From Helicobacteraceae bacterium (GTDB taxonomy: Bacteria; Campylobacterota; Campylobacteria; Campylobacterales; Sulfurimonadaceae), in the NCBI GenBank assembly GCA_027068615.1, contig JAMOQV010000240.1, positions 1 to 16,659 on the forward strand: DNA of 16,659 nucleotides. The letters are read 5' to 3'. Below the pieces are notes generated by a model. The model saw only the letters and a program-made list of their open reading frames with translations. It made no database searches and was not told where the DNA came from. This document shows, piece after piece, positions 1 through 7,076 of the stretch (positions are counted from its first letter, which is position 1; every line of letters starts with the position of its first letter). A program made the position numbers and the translations under genes.

Positions 1-53
1 GTTGCCCTATATTTGTGTGTTTTTATTGTCGAACTCAGGTTAAAAGGATATAT

Positions 54-806
54 TTGAAAACAGATTCACAAGAGTACAAAGAAAAAAAAGCATATTTTGA
101 AAAAATCATCACACTTTATGGTAGAAATGTAGTTATAGAAGTTTTACAAGACAAAGATATAGAGGTTCATAAACTTCATCTTGCATCATCAAACAAAACA
201 GATGGAGCTATAAAAACTATACTCTCACTTGCAAAAAAAAGAGATATAACCATAACTTACCATGAGAAAAATTCACTAAGTCGCATCAGTAAAAATGCAA
301 AACAAGACCAAGGTGTAGCTATAGACATCATCTCAAAAACATATAGTAATGCATCTGAGATAAAAGATATGGATAGTTTCAAGCTTATCGCACTAGATGG
401 CATACATAACCCTCAAAACTTAGGTATGATTATCCGTTCTTGTGCAGCTGGTTATGTAGATGGCATCATACTTCCTAAGAAAAACTCTGCAAAAATATCT
501 CCGCTTGTAGTAAAAGCAAGTGCTGGAACACTTTTTAAACTACCTATATACTACTGTAACTCTTTAGAAGATGTTTTAGCTGATTTAAAAGATGTAGATA
601 TATATGCACTCTCATCACATGCAAAACATACCATATATGATGTAAAACCATCTAAAAAATCTATATTTATTTTAGGAAATGAGAGTGATGGTGTAAGTAA
701 AGAGGTACAAAACCTTTGCAATGAGAGCATCTCAATCCCTATGCAAAGGGGAGTTGAGTCTTTAAATGTTGCAGTTACTGCTTCACTTTTAGCATTTATA
801 AGATAG
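54..806 (+). CDS. SpoU/TrmH-family rRNA 2'-O-methyltransferase (RlmB-like)
   Basis: Probable SAM-dependent 2'-O-ribose methyltransferase acting on 23S rRNA in the cytoplasm. All three SpoU motifs are visible: the NxG...R motif in LDGIHNPQNLGMIIRS (about residues 114-129), ILGNESDGVS (206-215), and the knot-forming IPMQRGVESLNVAV (from 228). An L30e-like substrate-binding part precedes them, with YGRNVVIEVL near residue 22. I chose the TTG at 54 because AAAAGGA at 42-48 sits 5 nt upstream. The frame is open back to the window edge and a GTG at 15 would give 263 residues, but it has no ribosome site. With TTG the protein is 250 residues, normal for the family. Its 3' end overlaps convergent hemD by 18 bp. 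The exact target nucleotide (G2251 for RlmB) cannot be read from sequence alone. Confidence 0.85.
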   Translation: MKTDSQEYKEKKAYFEKIITLYGRNVVIEVLQDKDIEVHKLHLASSNKTDGAIKTILSLAKKRDITITYHEKNSLSRISKNAKQDQGVAIDIISKTYSNASEIKDMDSFKLIALDGIHNPQNLGMIIRSCAAGYVDGIILPKKNSAKISPLVVKASAGTLFKLPIYYCNSLEDVLADLKDVDIYALSSHAKHTIYDVKPSKKSIFILGNESDGVSKEVQNLCNESISIPMQRGVESLNVAVTASLLAFIR

Positions 807-1418
807 TTTTATACAAGATTCAACAGTTGTTTCATCTGAAATGATATACTCAATACCTTTAGGTAAAGCCTTTGCAGTGGTTTTACCTATAACTATAACT
901 TTATGAGTTTTATCTATAGTATGAGTTTTTAAAAAACATTTTACACTTGATGGCGAAGTAAATATAAGACAAGAGTTATCCTCAACCTCACACTCCACAA
1001 TCTCTTTTGAGCAATCACTCTCATAAACTACGATTTCATCTATATCATATCCATCATCATTGCAAACTTTTACAAACTCAGATGCAACAATCCTAGCACG
1101 AAGATAAAGCCACTTTGTAGTTTTTGGAAAGTGTTTAATCTTATCAACCAAAGTATCTCCATAACCACTCCCTATATCTAAAACACAACCACCTAACTTT
1201 TCATAAGAGATGGCACTTTGTTTAGAGATGCATAAAGCTTTTTTAGTTAAAAATTTACTTTTATCATACTGTCTTAAAGCCTCACTAGCTTGTTTGGAAG
1301 TGATGATAAGATAATCATAATCATCAAAATTTATATTTGGTTTGAAAAAATTGATACTAAGAGAGTTGATGCTTATAGCATCTTTGTGTGATGAGATTGA
1401 GAAAAGGTATGTTTTCAT
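789..1418 (-). CDS. hemD: Uroporphyrinogen-III synthase HemD
   Basis: Cyclises hydroxymethylbilane to uroporphyrinogen III with inversion of ring D, the last shared precursor of heme, siroheme and heme d1. At 209 residues it is slightly short for the family (about 240). HemD is poorly conserved, but recognisable pieces are ITSKQASEAL (39-48), YLRAR (105-109), FTSPSSVKCFL (153-163) and VIGKTTAKAL (176-185), in the order expected for the two alternating alpha/beta domains. The ATG overlaps the TGA of a 15-codon open frame (ATGA). A GAGG lies 10 nt upstream. It is convergent with the methyltransferase gene. Supply of uroporphyrinogen III fits the siroheme and heme d1 genes further right, although it is not in the same transcript. 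Confidence 0.85.
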   Translation of the reverse strand: MKTYLFSISSHKDAISINSLSINFFKPNINFDDYDYLIITSKQASEALRQYDKSKFLTKKALCISKQSAISYEKLGGCVLDIGSGYGDTLVDKIKHFPKTTKWLYLRARIVASEFVKVCNDDGYDIDEIVVYESDCSKEIVECEVEDNSCLIFTSPSSVKCFLKTHTIDKTHKVIVIGKTTAKALPKGIEYIISDETTVESCIKLSYKC

Positions 1419-1462
1419 TTTTTCAAAACCTCATTACTAAAATCAACAAAATTATCTATCAT
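1415..1462 (-). other. Short open frame coupled to hemD (possible gene remnant or leader)
   Basis: Between the antitoxin stop and hemD there is an ATG at 1462 followed by 14 more sense codons (MIDNFVDFSNEVLKK) and a TGA that overlaps the hemD ATG as ATGA. The frame remains open back to about 1474 inside the antitoxin gene. It could be the tail of an ancestral gene upstream of hemD that was replaced when the toxin-antitoxin module arrived, or a leader that couples translation to hemD. I recognise no family; it may be chance. Confidence 0.2.
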
Positions 1463-1466
1463 TAGT

Positions 1467-1736
1467 CTAAATATTTAAACTTATCTTTTGTGTACTATAA
1501 TTATGTATTAAAGCTTGAATAATATTTTGATAAGATATACCTATATCATCTGCTCTTTGTTTCACATAATCTAAATCAGATTTTTTTATATCTATACTTA
1601 TCTTCTTTTTTTCATTATTATACTCTAATGTTTGACTTGCCATTAACTTTATCTGCTTATTATCAAAAGAAACTTTTTCAATTTTATTTGATTCAATAGC
1701 ATCTAATAATTCTAGTTCATCTTTATCATATAACAT
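1467..1736 (-). CDS. CopG/BrnA-type ribbon-helix-helix antitoxin
   Basis: Likely antitoxin that binds and neutralises the toxin encoded just upstream and represses the shared promoter. The C-terminal half reads as a ribbon-helix-helix fold: a beta strand ISIDIKKSDLDYV, then helix KQRADDIG, turn, ISYQNIIQALIHNY. The N-terminal half is charged and probably wraps the toxin. I chose the ATG at 1736 (89 residues) because AAGGA ends 6 nt before it. An in-frame TTG at 1742 would touch that ribosome site directly. The start lies 2 nt after the toxin stop, so the pair is translationally coupled. CopG-family membership is clear from the pattern, and the BrnA assignment rests on the partner. Confidence 0.7.
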   Translation of the reverse strand: MLYDKDELELLDAIESNKIEKVSFDNKQIKLMASQTLEYNNEKKKISIDIKKSDLDYVKQRADDIGISYQNIIQALIHNYSTQKISLNI

Positions 1737-1738
1737 AA

Positions 1739-2005
1739 TCAATCCTTTTTATATATCTTATTCAATTTTCTACTTGGAATAATATTTTTTAGAAAAATAT
1801 AATCAGTATCTATGACATAAGGAACATAATGTATATAGCCATTTATAGAGATTACATATATAAATTGATTTGGATATTTGTCACTCTGAGGATGTTTGTA
1901 ATTATCTATAATTCCATTGTTTGCTAAGATTTCAACAACATCATTAAAACTAACACCTCTTGTAGATTTTAATATACTATTTTTATCTTCATTCCATTTA
2001 TACAT
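1739..2005 (-). CDS. BrnT-family toxin (putative ribonuclease)
   Basis: Small basic protein of 88 residues that fits the BrnT family, ribonuclease toxins with a RelE-like fold that slow translation. Family features seen: the opening YKWNEDKNSILKSTRGVSF (residues 2-20), NQFIYVISINGYIHYVPYV in the central beta sheet (about 46-64), and a basic C-terminus, FLKNIIPSRKLNKIYKK (about 71-87). The toxin precedes the antitoxin, as in BrnTA modules. A ribosome site AAGAGAT lies just before the ATG. The module sits between guaA and hemD, an ordinary housekeeping neighbourhood, which suggests acquisition as a unit. Activity is inferred from the family only. Confidence 0.7.
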   Translation of the reverse strand: MYKWNEDKNSILKSTRGVSFNDVVEILANNGIIDNYKHPQSDKYPNQFIYVISINGYIHYVPYVIDTDYIFLKNIIPSRKLNKIYKKD

Positions 2006-2021
2006 TACATCTCTTTTAGTA

Positions 2022-2057
2022 ATTATATAGTATATTTTTTAAGTCTAAATTAAAAGG
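2022..2057 (-). promoter_or_regulatory. Candidate promoter of the toxin-antitoxin pair
   Basis: On the minus strand a TATACT (2034-2029) and an overlapping TATAAT (2027-2022) stand just ahead of the toxin ribosome site, giving a very short leader. No good -35 hexamer is visible at the right distance; that position falls into the guaA hairpin. A-rich tracts around it fit Campylobacterota sigma-70 promoters. Confidence 0.35.
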
Positions 2058-2080
2058 TATAGATTATCTATACCTTTTAA
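2050..2080 (-). terminator. Hairpin terminator of guaA
   Basis: Perfect 14-bp inverted repeat, TTAAAAGGTATAGA at 2050-2063 against 2067-2080, with a 3-nt loop, starting 3 nt after the guaA stop. The U-rich tract of the minus-strand transcript is partly inside the stem (CCTTTTAATTT), so it reads as an intrinsic terminator of moderate quality that insulates guaA from the toxin-antitoxin genes. Confidence 0.7.
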
Positions 2081-2083
2081 AAC

Positions 2084-3622
2084 TTATTCCCACTCAATAG
2101 TTGCTGGTGGTTTAGAAGATATATCATAAACAACACGGTTAATTCCATCAACCTCATTTATAATTCTTCTGCTTATTCTCTCTAGTAAATCGTGTGGTAA
2201 GTGTGCAAATGTAGCTGTCATACCATCAACAGCTTCAACAACTCTTACACAAACAGTGTTATCGTAAGTACGGTTATCACCCATAACACCAACTGATTTT
2301 ACATTTAGTAAAACTGCAAATGCTTGCCAAGTTTTTGCATAGTATCCACTAGCTTTTAACTCATCTAGTAAAATTACATCAGCTTCACGAAGTAAGTCTA
2401 AATCTGGAACATTTACATCTCCCATAATTCTTATCGCAAGACCAGGTCCAGGGAATGGATGACGGTTTATCATCTCTGCTGGTAAGCCTAATTCTAATCC
2501 TATCTTTCTAACTTCATCTTTAAAAAGCTCTCTTAAAGGCTCGATAAGTTCAAAATCCATCCAATCAGGTAAACCACCAACATTATGGTGAGATTTTATA
2601 ACTTCAGATGGTCCATTTACACTTATAGACTCGATAACATCAGGGTAAAGTGTACCTTGTGCTAGAAACTTAATGCCATCGTGTTTTTTAGCTTCTTTCT
2701 CAAACACCTCTATAAAAGTATGACCTATAATTTTTCTTTTCTCTTCTGGATTTGTAACACCAGCCAAACGACTTAAGAAAAGCTCACTAGCATCTGCAAC
2801 AACTAAAGGTGCTTTTAGGTTGATTTTAAACACCTCTTCAACTTGTTGTCTCTCACCTTTTCTTAAAAGTCCATTATCAACAAATACTGGTATAAGTTGA
2901 TCACCAATCGCTTCATAAAGCATAGCAGCAACAACACTACTATCTACCCCACCACTTAAACCACAAAGAACTTTACCATCTCCAACTTTTTCACGGATAG
3001 ATTTGATTTGCTCTTTTAGAAAATGCTCCATTTTCCATTTTTCAGTTACACCACAGATATTTTTTGCAAAATTTCTAAGCATCAAGTAACCCTCTTCTGA
3101 GTGTTGCACTTCTGGGTGGTATTGCATAGCATATACTCTTTTTTCTTCATTTGCGATAGCTGCATAAGGAGAGTTTGCACTTGTAGCGATAGGGCTAAAA
3201 CCTTCAGGAAGAGTATCTACTTTATCACTATGACTCATCCAAACGATGCGATTGTCTTCACAATCTGCTAAAAGTGGAGAATTACTCTCTATTTTTAATT
3301 CTGCTTTTCCATACTCATGATGGTCAGAACGGATTACACTTCCACCAAAGTCAACTGCAATTCTTTGCATACCATAACAGATACCCAAAACTGGAATACC
3401 CATAGAGTAAACACCTTTGTCAACCTCATAAGCATCTTCATTATAAACAGAAGATGGACCACCACTTAAGATGATACCTTTAGGATTTTTTGCTTTTATA
3501 TCTTCTATAGAAGTATGATATGGAAGAATTTCACAATAAATCTTATCTTCACGAAGACGACGAGCTATAAGTTGAGTGTACTGAGAACCAAAGTCTAAAA
3601 CTATGATGCTTACATTTGTCAT
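2084..3622 (-). CDS. guaA: GMP synthase (glutamine-hydrolysing) GuaA
   Basis: Converts XMP to GMP using ATP and the amide nitrogen of glutamine; cytoplasmic. Full length at 512 residues. Class-I amidotransferase domain at the N-terminus, with the nucleophile Cys82 in GICYGMQ and the His169/Glu171 pair in QYHPEV. The ATP-pyrophosphatase domain has the P-loop SGGVDSS (223-229). The C-terminal dimerisation domain includes HPFPGPGLAIR and ends in KPPATIEWE, the conserved tail of the family. AAAGG lies 7 nt before the ATG. It is divergent from nirS, with 202 bp between the two starts, and ends in a hairpin terminator. No oddities. Confidence 0.98.
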   Translation of the reverse strand: MTNVSIIVLDFGSQYTQLIARRLREDKIYCEILPYHTSIEDIKAKNPKGIILSGGPSSVYNEDAYEVDKGVYSMGIPVLGICYGMQRIAVDFGGSVIRSDHHEYGKAELKIESNSPLLADCEDNRIVWMSHSDKVDTLPEGFSPIATSANSPYAAIANEEKRVYAMQYHPEVQHSEEGYLMLRNFAKNICGVTEKWKMEHFLKEQIKSIREKVGDGKVLCGLSGGVDSSVVAAMLYEAIGDQLIPVFVDNGLLRKGERQQVEEVFKINLKAPLVVADASELFLSRLAGVTNPEEKRKIIGHTFIEVFEKEAKKHDGIKFLAQGTLYPDVIESISVNGPSEVIKSHHNVGGLPDWMDFELIEPLRELFKDEVRKIGLELGLPAEMINRHPFPGPGLAIRIMGDVNVPDLDLLREADVILLDELKASGYYAKTWQAFAVLLNVKSVGVMGDNRTYDNTVCVRVVEAVDGMTATFAHLPHDLLERISRRIINEVDGINRVVYDISSKPPATIEWE

Positions 3623-3667
3623 TTAGATACCTTTAAAAATATATATGTTTTAAAAGAATACTATAAA

Positions 3668-3801
3668 TAAGATTAATTCTCCATTTATAGTAAATTAATT
3701 ACTTAATGTTACAATTAATATAAAATGTTATTAAAAAAAGCATAATTAATCTTAATTGCTGTGATAATGTATTAGAATACACTTTGTCACTAAGATTAAA
3801 T
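3668..3801. promoter_or_regulatory. guaA-nirS intergenic region with three TAAGATTAA repeats
   Basis: The 202-bp divergent spacer (3623-3824) holds TAAGATTAA three times: 3668-3676 (+), 3746-3754 (-) and 3791-3799 (+). The first two agree over 11 bases, TAAGATTAATT. Between copies 2 and 3 lie possible -10 elements for nirS, GATAAT (3763-3768) and TAGAAT (3773-3778), with a small dyad TGTATT-AG-AATACA over the latter. The nirS ribosome site is AGGAG at 3813-3817. I see no clean FNR box (TTGAT-N4-ATCAA). The arrangement suggests binding sites of an unknown regulator for nitrite-dependent expression; this is inference. Confidence 0.4.
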
Positions 3802-3824
3802 TTTAGTAAAATAGGAGAAATAAG

Positions 3825-5462
3825 ATGAAATTAAACAAACTGATGATGTCTGTTGCGGCATTAAGCTTTGTTAGTGCTGGATTATTTGCAGGCACTTCAA
3901 ACATGAATGTAGAAAAAATGTTTGAAAAAGAGTGTCAAGGGTGTCATGGTCCAAACCATGAAGGTGGAGTTGGTGCAGACCTAAGACCAAGTGCAATTGC
4001 TAGAAAAAATTCTCAAATGCTTGCTGAGACTATCTTAAATGGTCGTCCAGGTACAGCAATGCCTCAATTTAAAGAGAAGTTTAGCAAAGCTGATGCAGAT
4101 AAGATGGTTGACTATATACAACATTTTAAAGGTAAGAAGATTGAAGTTCTTACTTTAGAAAATGTAAAGGCTGGTTGGAAAAAACTAAATGATAGAATGA
4201 AGTTCTTAAAAAAATATCCACATGCTGTAGATGTTAAGAAAAATACAGATATCTGTTTCGTAACTGAAAGAGATGCTGCTCGTGTTGTTTTTATAGATGG
4301 TACAAGTGGTAAAGTTTTATCTAGACATCCAGCTGGTTTTGCAGTGCATGTTACTGTTACAAACAAAAGACAACCTCGTTATGCTTACTCAATATCTCGT
4401 TCAGGTTTAGTAACTATGTTCGATTTAAATACACCGGGTCAACAAAAAATTGCTGAAGTTCAAGTTGGTTCAGATTCTCGTGGTCTAGCAGTTTCTCCAG
4501 ATGGTAAATACTTAATGGCTGGTAACTATGTACCAGGTGGTGCTATACTTATGGATGCTATGACATTAGAGCCTTTAAAAGTTTATCCAACATCAAGTGT
4601 TATAGATACTGAAGGAAACATTGGTTCATCTCGTGTAGCTGGTATTTACGATACTCCATATGGTCCATACATTGCATTTGCTCTTAAAGATGCTGGACAT
4701 GTTTATATCGTTGATTATTCTAAACCTAATTTTCCAATTGTAGGAGATATCCCAAATATTGGTAAAATTCTACATGATGGATTTGAAAATGAAGGTAAAG
4801 AGATGGGTCGTTACATAATGCAAGCATCACAAGGTAGTGATGTTATGGGTGTAATTGACTTTAAAACTAAATCTTTAGTTGCTAAAGTATATACAGGTCC
4901 AGGTACTAAACCACATCCAGGTCAAGGTTCATCTTGGTACAATGATAGATATGGTCAACTTTATGCTACAAACAGTATGAATGTTGGTGATGTTGTTATT
5001 TGGGATAGCGAATGGAATGTTGTTAAGAATGTAGCTACTGCAGGTGGTGGTTTATTTGTTGGTACAAGTGAACATACACCATTTATTTGGTCAGATTGTG
5101 TTCTTGGTGGACCAGCAAACTGGAATAAAATTTATTTAATCAATAAGCAAACTCTTGAAACAGATAGAATTTTAACAGTTGGTACTAAAAGAGGTACTAT
5201 CATTGATCCTGTAACACATAAAACACTTTATAGCTGGAAAGTTCCAACGGTAAAAGATAAAAAAGGTCATATTGTAGTTCCTCGTATATTACATGCAGAA
5301 CCTGCAAATCACGGTCACTGGACAATGGTTTCAGAATGGAATGCTGGTCGTATTGGTATATATGAAGCAAAAACTGGTAAATTTGTTAAATACATCAAAG
5401 GTTTAACAACTCCAACTTTTACTTACTCTATTGAGCATAGACAAACTATTCCTGGTGCTTAA
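3825..5462 (+). CDS. nirS: Cytochrome cd1 nitrite reductase NirS (divergent type)
   Basis: Periplasmic respiratory enzyme reducing nitrite to nitric oxide. A Sec signal peptide (1-22, cut near GLFA) is followed by a cytochrome c domain with CQGCH at 37-41 and the likely Met ligand at 79 (TAMPQF). From about residue 105 comes the eight-bladed heme d1 propeller. The expected d1 residues are present: axial His175 in GFAVHVT, and active-site His317 (ILHDGF) and His364 (KPHPGQG). Length 545 matches the family. The mature protein starts only about 14 residues before the heme c motif and has no tyrosine there, so the Tyr arm that caps heme d1 in Pseudomonas and Paracoccus is missing. The Arg codons include many CGT, unlike the AGA-rich neighbours, suggesting high expression. 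NirN is the main alternative, but this gene leads the cluster and no other NirS is present. Confidence 0.92.
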   Translation: MKLNKLMMSVAALSFVSAGLFAGTSNMNVEKMFEKECQGCHGPNHEGGVGADLRPSAIARKNSQMLAETILNGRPGTAMPQFKEKFSKADADKMVDYIQHFKGKKIEVLTLENVKAGWKKLNDRMKFLKKYPHAVDVKKNTDICFVTERDAARVVFIDGTSGKVLSRHPAGFAVHVTVTNKRQPRYAYSISRSGLVTMFDLNTPGQQKIAEVQVGSDSRGLAVSPDGKYLMAGNYVPGGAILMDAMTLEPLKVYPTSSVIDTEGNIGSSRVAGIYDTPYGPYIAFALKDAGHVYIVDYSKPNFPIVGDIPNIGKILHDGFENEGKEMGRYIMQASQGSDVMGVIDFKTKSLVAKVYTGPGTKPHPGQGSSWYNDRYGQLYATNSMNVGDVVIWDSEWNVVKNVATAGGGLFVGTSEHTPFIWSDCVLGGPANWNKIYLINKQTLETDRILTVGTKRGTIIDPVTHKTLYSWKVPTVKDKKGHIVVPRILHAEPANHGHWTMVSEWNAGRIGIYEAKTGKFVKYIKGLTTPTFTYSIEHRQTIPGA

Positions 5463-5469
5463 TATTTTT

Positions 5470-5494
5470 ATTCTCTTCCTCTATGGAAGAGGAT
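5470..5494 (+). repeat. Intercistronic hairpin after nirS
   Basis: Inverted repeat ATTCTCTTCC / GGAAGAGGAT (5470-5479 with 5485-5494), ten pairs including one G-T, loop of 5 nt, beginning 8 nt after the nirS stop. It is followed by A-rich, not T-rich, sequence, so it is not a classic terminator on this strand. A role in protecting the 3' end of nirS mRNA or reducing read-through into the cytochrome gene is plausible. Confidence 0.5.
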
Positions 5495-5524
5495 GATATA
5501 AAAAAATCTCGTAAGGCTTTATTT

Positions 5525-6637
5525 ATGAAAATCATTTTTCTGTTTTTCCTTTTAATCTCTTCACTTTTGTCTGCAAAATATCTAACAAATGAATCTTGTA
5601 AAGAGTGTCATGAAGATATATATTATGAGTACCAAACTTCATTTCATTCAAAAACATACTTTAATGATGAATTGCATAGAAAAGTGGCGAATGCAGTAAG
5701 TAAAAAAACCTATGATTGTGGTTCATGTCATATGCCAGGTGCTTCAAATCTAAAAGCCTTAGAAACTGGTAAAGAACGACCTAGTAAGCTAAGTGAAGAG
5801 CAAACAGATGCTATTAGCTGTTTTTATTGTCATCAGATTGGGTATGTAAAACAAGCTCATAAAAAAAATATAACTTATATATCTAAAAAACCAGAAGGTT
5901 ATAAACCCTCAATGTTTGGTTCTTTAGAAGATCCAGATGATAGCGATAAACACGAGATGCTAAATAATCCAATTTATAAAAAAAATGCTTGTTTAGGTTG
6001 CCATTCGCATAAAAGAAACTCTCATGATGTTTTAATCTTTAATGCAATGGAAGATAATCAAGATAGCACAGAATGTATAAAATGTCATATGCCATATACT
6101 ACAGGAGGAGTTGAAAAAACCAATAAAAGAGGTAGATTAGAGCATAGAGAACATACTTTTTCTGGTATTCACAATATGGATATGAGAAAAAAAGGTATAG
6201 ATATTTTTGTAGATACTACAGATAACACTATAGATATAACACTTAAAAATAAAATGCCTCATCCTCTTATTATTCAAGCATCAAGGTTAAAATATCTTGA
6301 TATTACAATACAAAGAGATGGTAAAGTTATTTGGAAAAATTTTAAAAATTCCCCTATGGAAGATAAAAAAGGTACTTTTGTAATAGAATTTGTTGATGAA
6401 AATAATAAATTTGTATCAATTCCTGCTTTTGCTTATGCAAGAGGATTTGTAAATAATCTTAAAGGTAAAGAGATTAAAACTCTTCAATATAAAGTACCAC
6501 AAATAAAAAAAGGTGATACAATAAGAGTAGCTATGTATGTTATCTTAGCAAAACCGAGTTGTTCAGATGAATTGGATTTAAAAGATAAAGAGCTAACAAC
6601 ACCTTTATTACTTAAAGAAGTGATTTATAAAAAGTAA
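5525..6637 (+). CDS. Pentaheme c-type cytochrome, c554-like
   Basis: Exported multiheme cytochrome of unknown exact role, probably an electron carrier or redox enzyme of the periplasm. I start it at the ATG at 5525 (370 residues). From there a clean signal peptide runs (MKIIFLFFLLISSLLSA) and TAAGG lies 8 nt upstream. The ATG at 5483 lies in a hairpin without a ribosome site. Five CxxCH motifs are at residues 25-29, 65-69, 99-103, 156-160 and 184-188. The opening (SCKECHEDIYYEYQTSFHS) resembles the cytochrome c554 domain. Histidines in HREHTFSGIH (about 206-215) could be distal heme ligands. Residues from about 220 onward form a heme-free, beta-rich domain. It sits between nirS and the d1 biosynthesis genes, so it may feed electrons to NirS or act on nitrogen oxides. 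It is not NrfA: no CxxCK motif is present. Confidence 0.75.
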   Translation: MKIIFLFFLLISSLLSAKYLTNESCKECHEDIYYEYQTSFHSKTYFNDELHRKVANAVSKKTYDCGSCHMPGASNLKALETGKERPSKLSEEQTDAISCFYCHQIGYVKQAHKKNITYISKKPEGYKPSMFGSLEDPDDSDKHEMLNNPIYKKNACLGCHSHKRNSHDVLIFNAMEDNQDSTECIKCHMPYTTGGVEKTNKRGRLEHREHTFSGIHNMDMRKKGIDIFVDTTDNTIDITLKNKMPHPLIIQASRLKYLDITIQRDGKVIWKNFKNSPMEDKKGTFVIEFVDENNKFVSIPAFAYARGFVNNLKGKEIKTLQYKVPQIKKGDTIRVAMYVILAKPSCSDELDLKDKELTTPLLLKEVIYKK

Positions 6638-6648
6638 GAAAAATAAAA

Positions 6649-6706
6649 TAGTTTGAGTTTTTTATTTATTTTTAGATTTTTTTGCTAAAATAAAAAATTA
6701 TATTAA
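6649..6706. repeat. Long-arm inverted repeat upstream of the monoheme cytochrome gene
   Basis: TTTGAGTTT (6652-6660) and its exact complement AAACTCAAA (6695-6703) flank a 34-nt AT-rich spacer with T-runs. Including a G-T pair the match extends to 6649 and 6706. It lies in the 130-bp gap between the two cytochrome genes. It could be an operator pair or a weak mRNA structure marking the end of the nirS transcript. Confidence 0.35.
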
Positions 6707-6718
6707 ACTCAAATTACG

Positions 6719-6743
6719 CAATAGGAATTTTTTCTTCTTATTG
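6719..6743 (+). repeat. Small hairpin before the monoheme cytochrome gene
   Basis: CAATAGGAA (6719-6727) pairs with TTCTTATTG (6735-6743), nine pairs with one G-T, around a 7-nt loop TTTTTTC. It ends 24 nt before the ATG at 6768, close to but not covering the ribosome site AAAAGG. It could affect mRNA stability or translation; function unknown. Confidence 0.3.
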
Positions 6744-6767
6744 TATGATTTAGGTTAAAAGGTTATT

Positions 6768-7076
6768 ATGAAAAAAATATATTTACTCATTTTATTTTTA
6801 TTGGCAATATCTATTCAGGCAGATAAGCTTGATGGAAAAAAAGTTTTTGAAACTTACTGTTGGGGTTGTCATCACCAAACAGCTATGGCATTTGGTCCAT
6901 CTTTTAGTGAAATAGCATCTAAAAGAACTAAAGATGAGATACAAGCTTATGTAATCTCTCCAAAATCAATGTATAAATCATTTGGCTATAAAAGAACAGT
7001 TATGACTCAACTACATCTAAATGATGATGAGTTAGATGCTATATCTAACTATGTACTAAAACAAAAAGGAAAATAA
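6768..7076 (+). CDS. Monoheme class I cytochrome c (NirC-like)
   Basis: Small periplasmic cytochrome, 102 residues with signal peptide (MKKIYLLILFLLAISIQA), heme motif CWGCH at 31-35 and likely Met ligand at 79 (RTVMTQL), followed by the usual C-terminal helix (DDELDAISNYVLKQ). Position directly before nirJ and nirF suggests the role of NirC: electron donor to NirS, or acceptor in heme d1 maturation. The sequence itself shows only a generic small cytochrome c. AAAAGG stands 6 nt before the ATG. Its stop and the nirJ start share one base (TAATG), starting a coupled chain of four genes. Confidence 0.8.
   Translation: MKKIYLLILFLLAISIQADKLDGKKVFETYCWGCHHQTAMAFGPSFSEIASKRTKDEIQAYVISPKSMYKSFGYKRTVMTQLHLNDDELDAISNYVLKQKGK

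Noticed and set aside
1..57. Possible tail of an upstream gene: one frame stops at 41-43, another at 55-57
   Set aside because: Too short to recognise; either could end a preceding gene, neither has a diagnostic residue pattern.
4112..4366. Open frame of 84 codons on the minus strand inside nirS
   Set aside because: Opposite a fully conserved nirS stretch, no ribosome site, composition of an antisense shadow.
5483..5524. Upstream ATG extending the pentaheme cytochrome by 14 residues
   Set aside because: No ribosome site, start lies in a hairpin, and the extension would put charged residues before the signal peptide.
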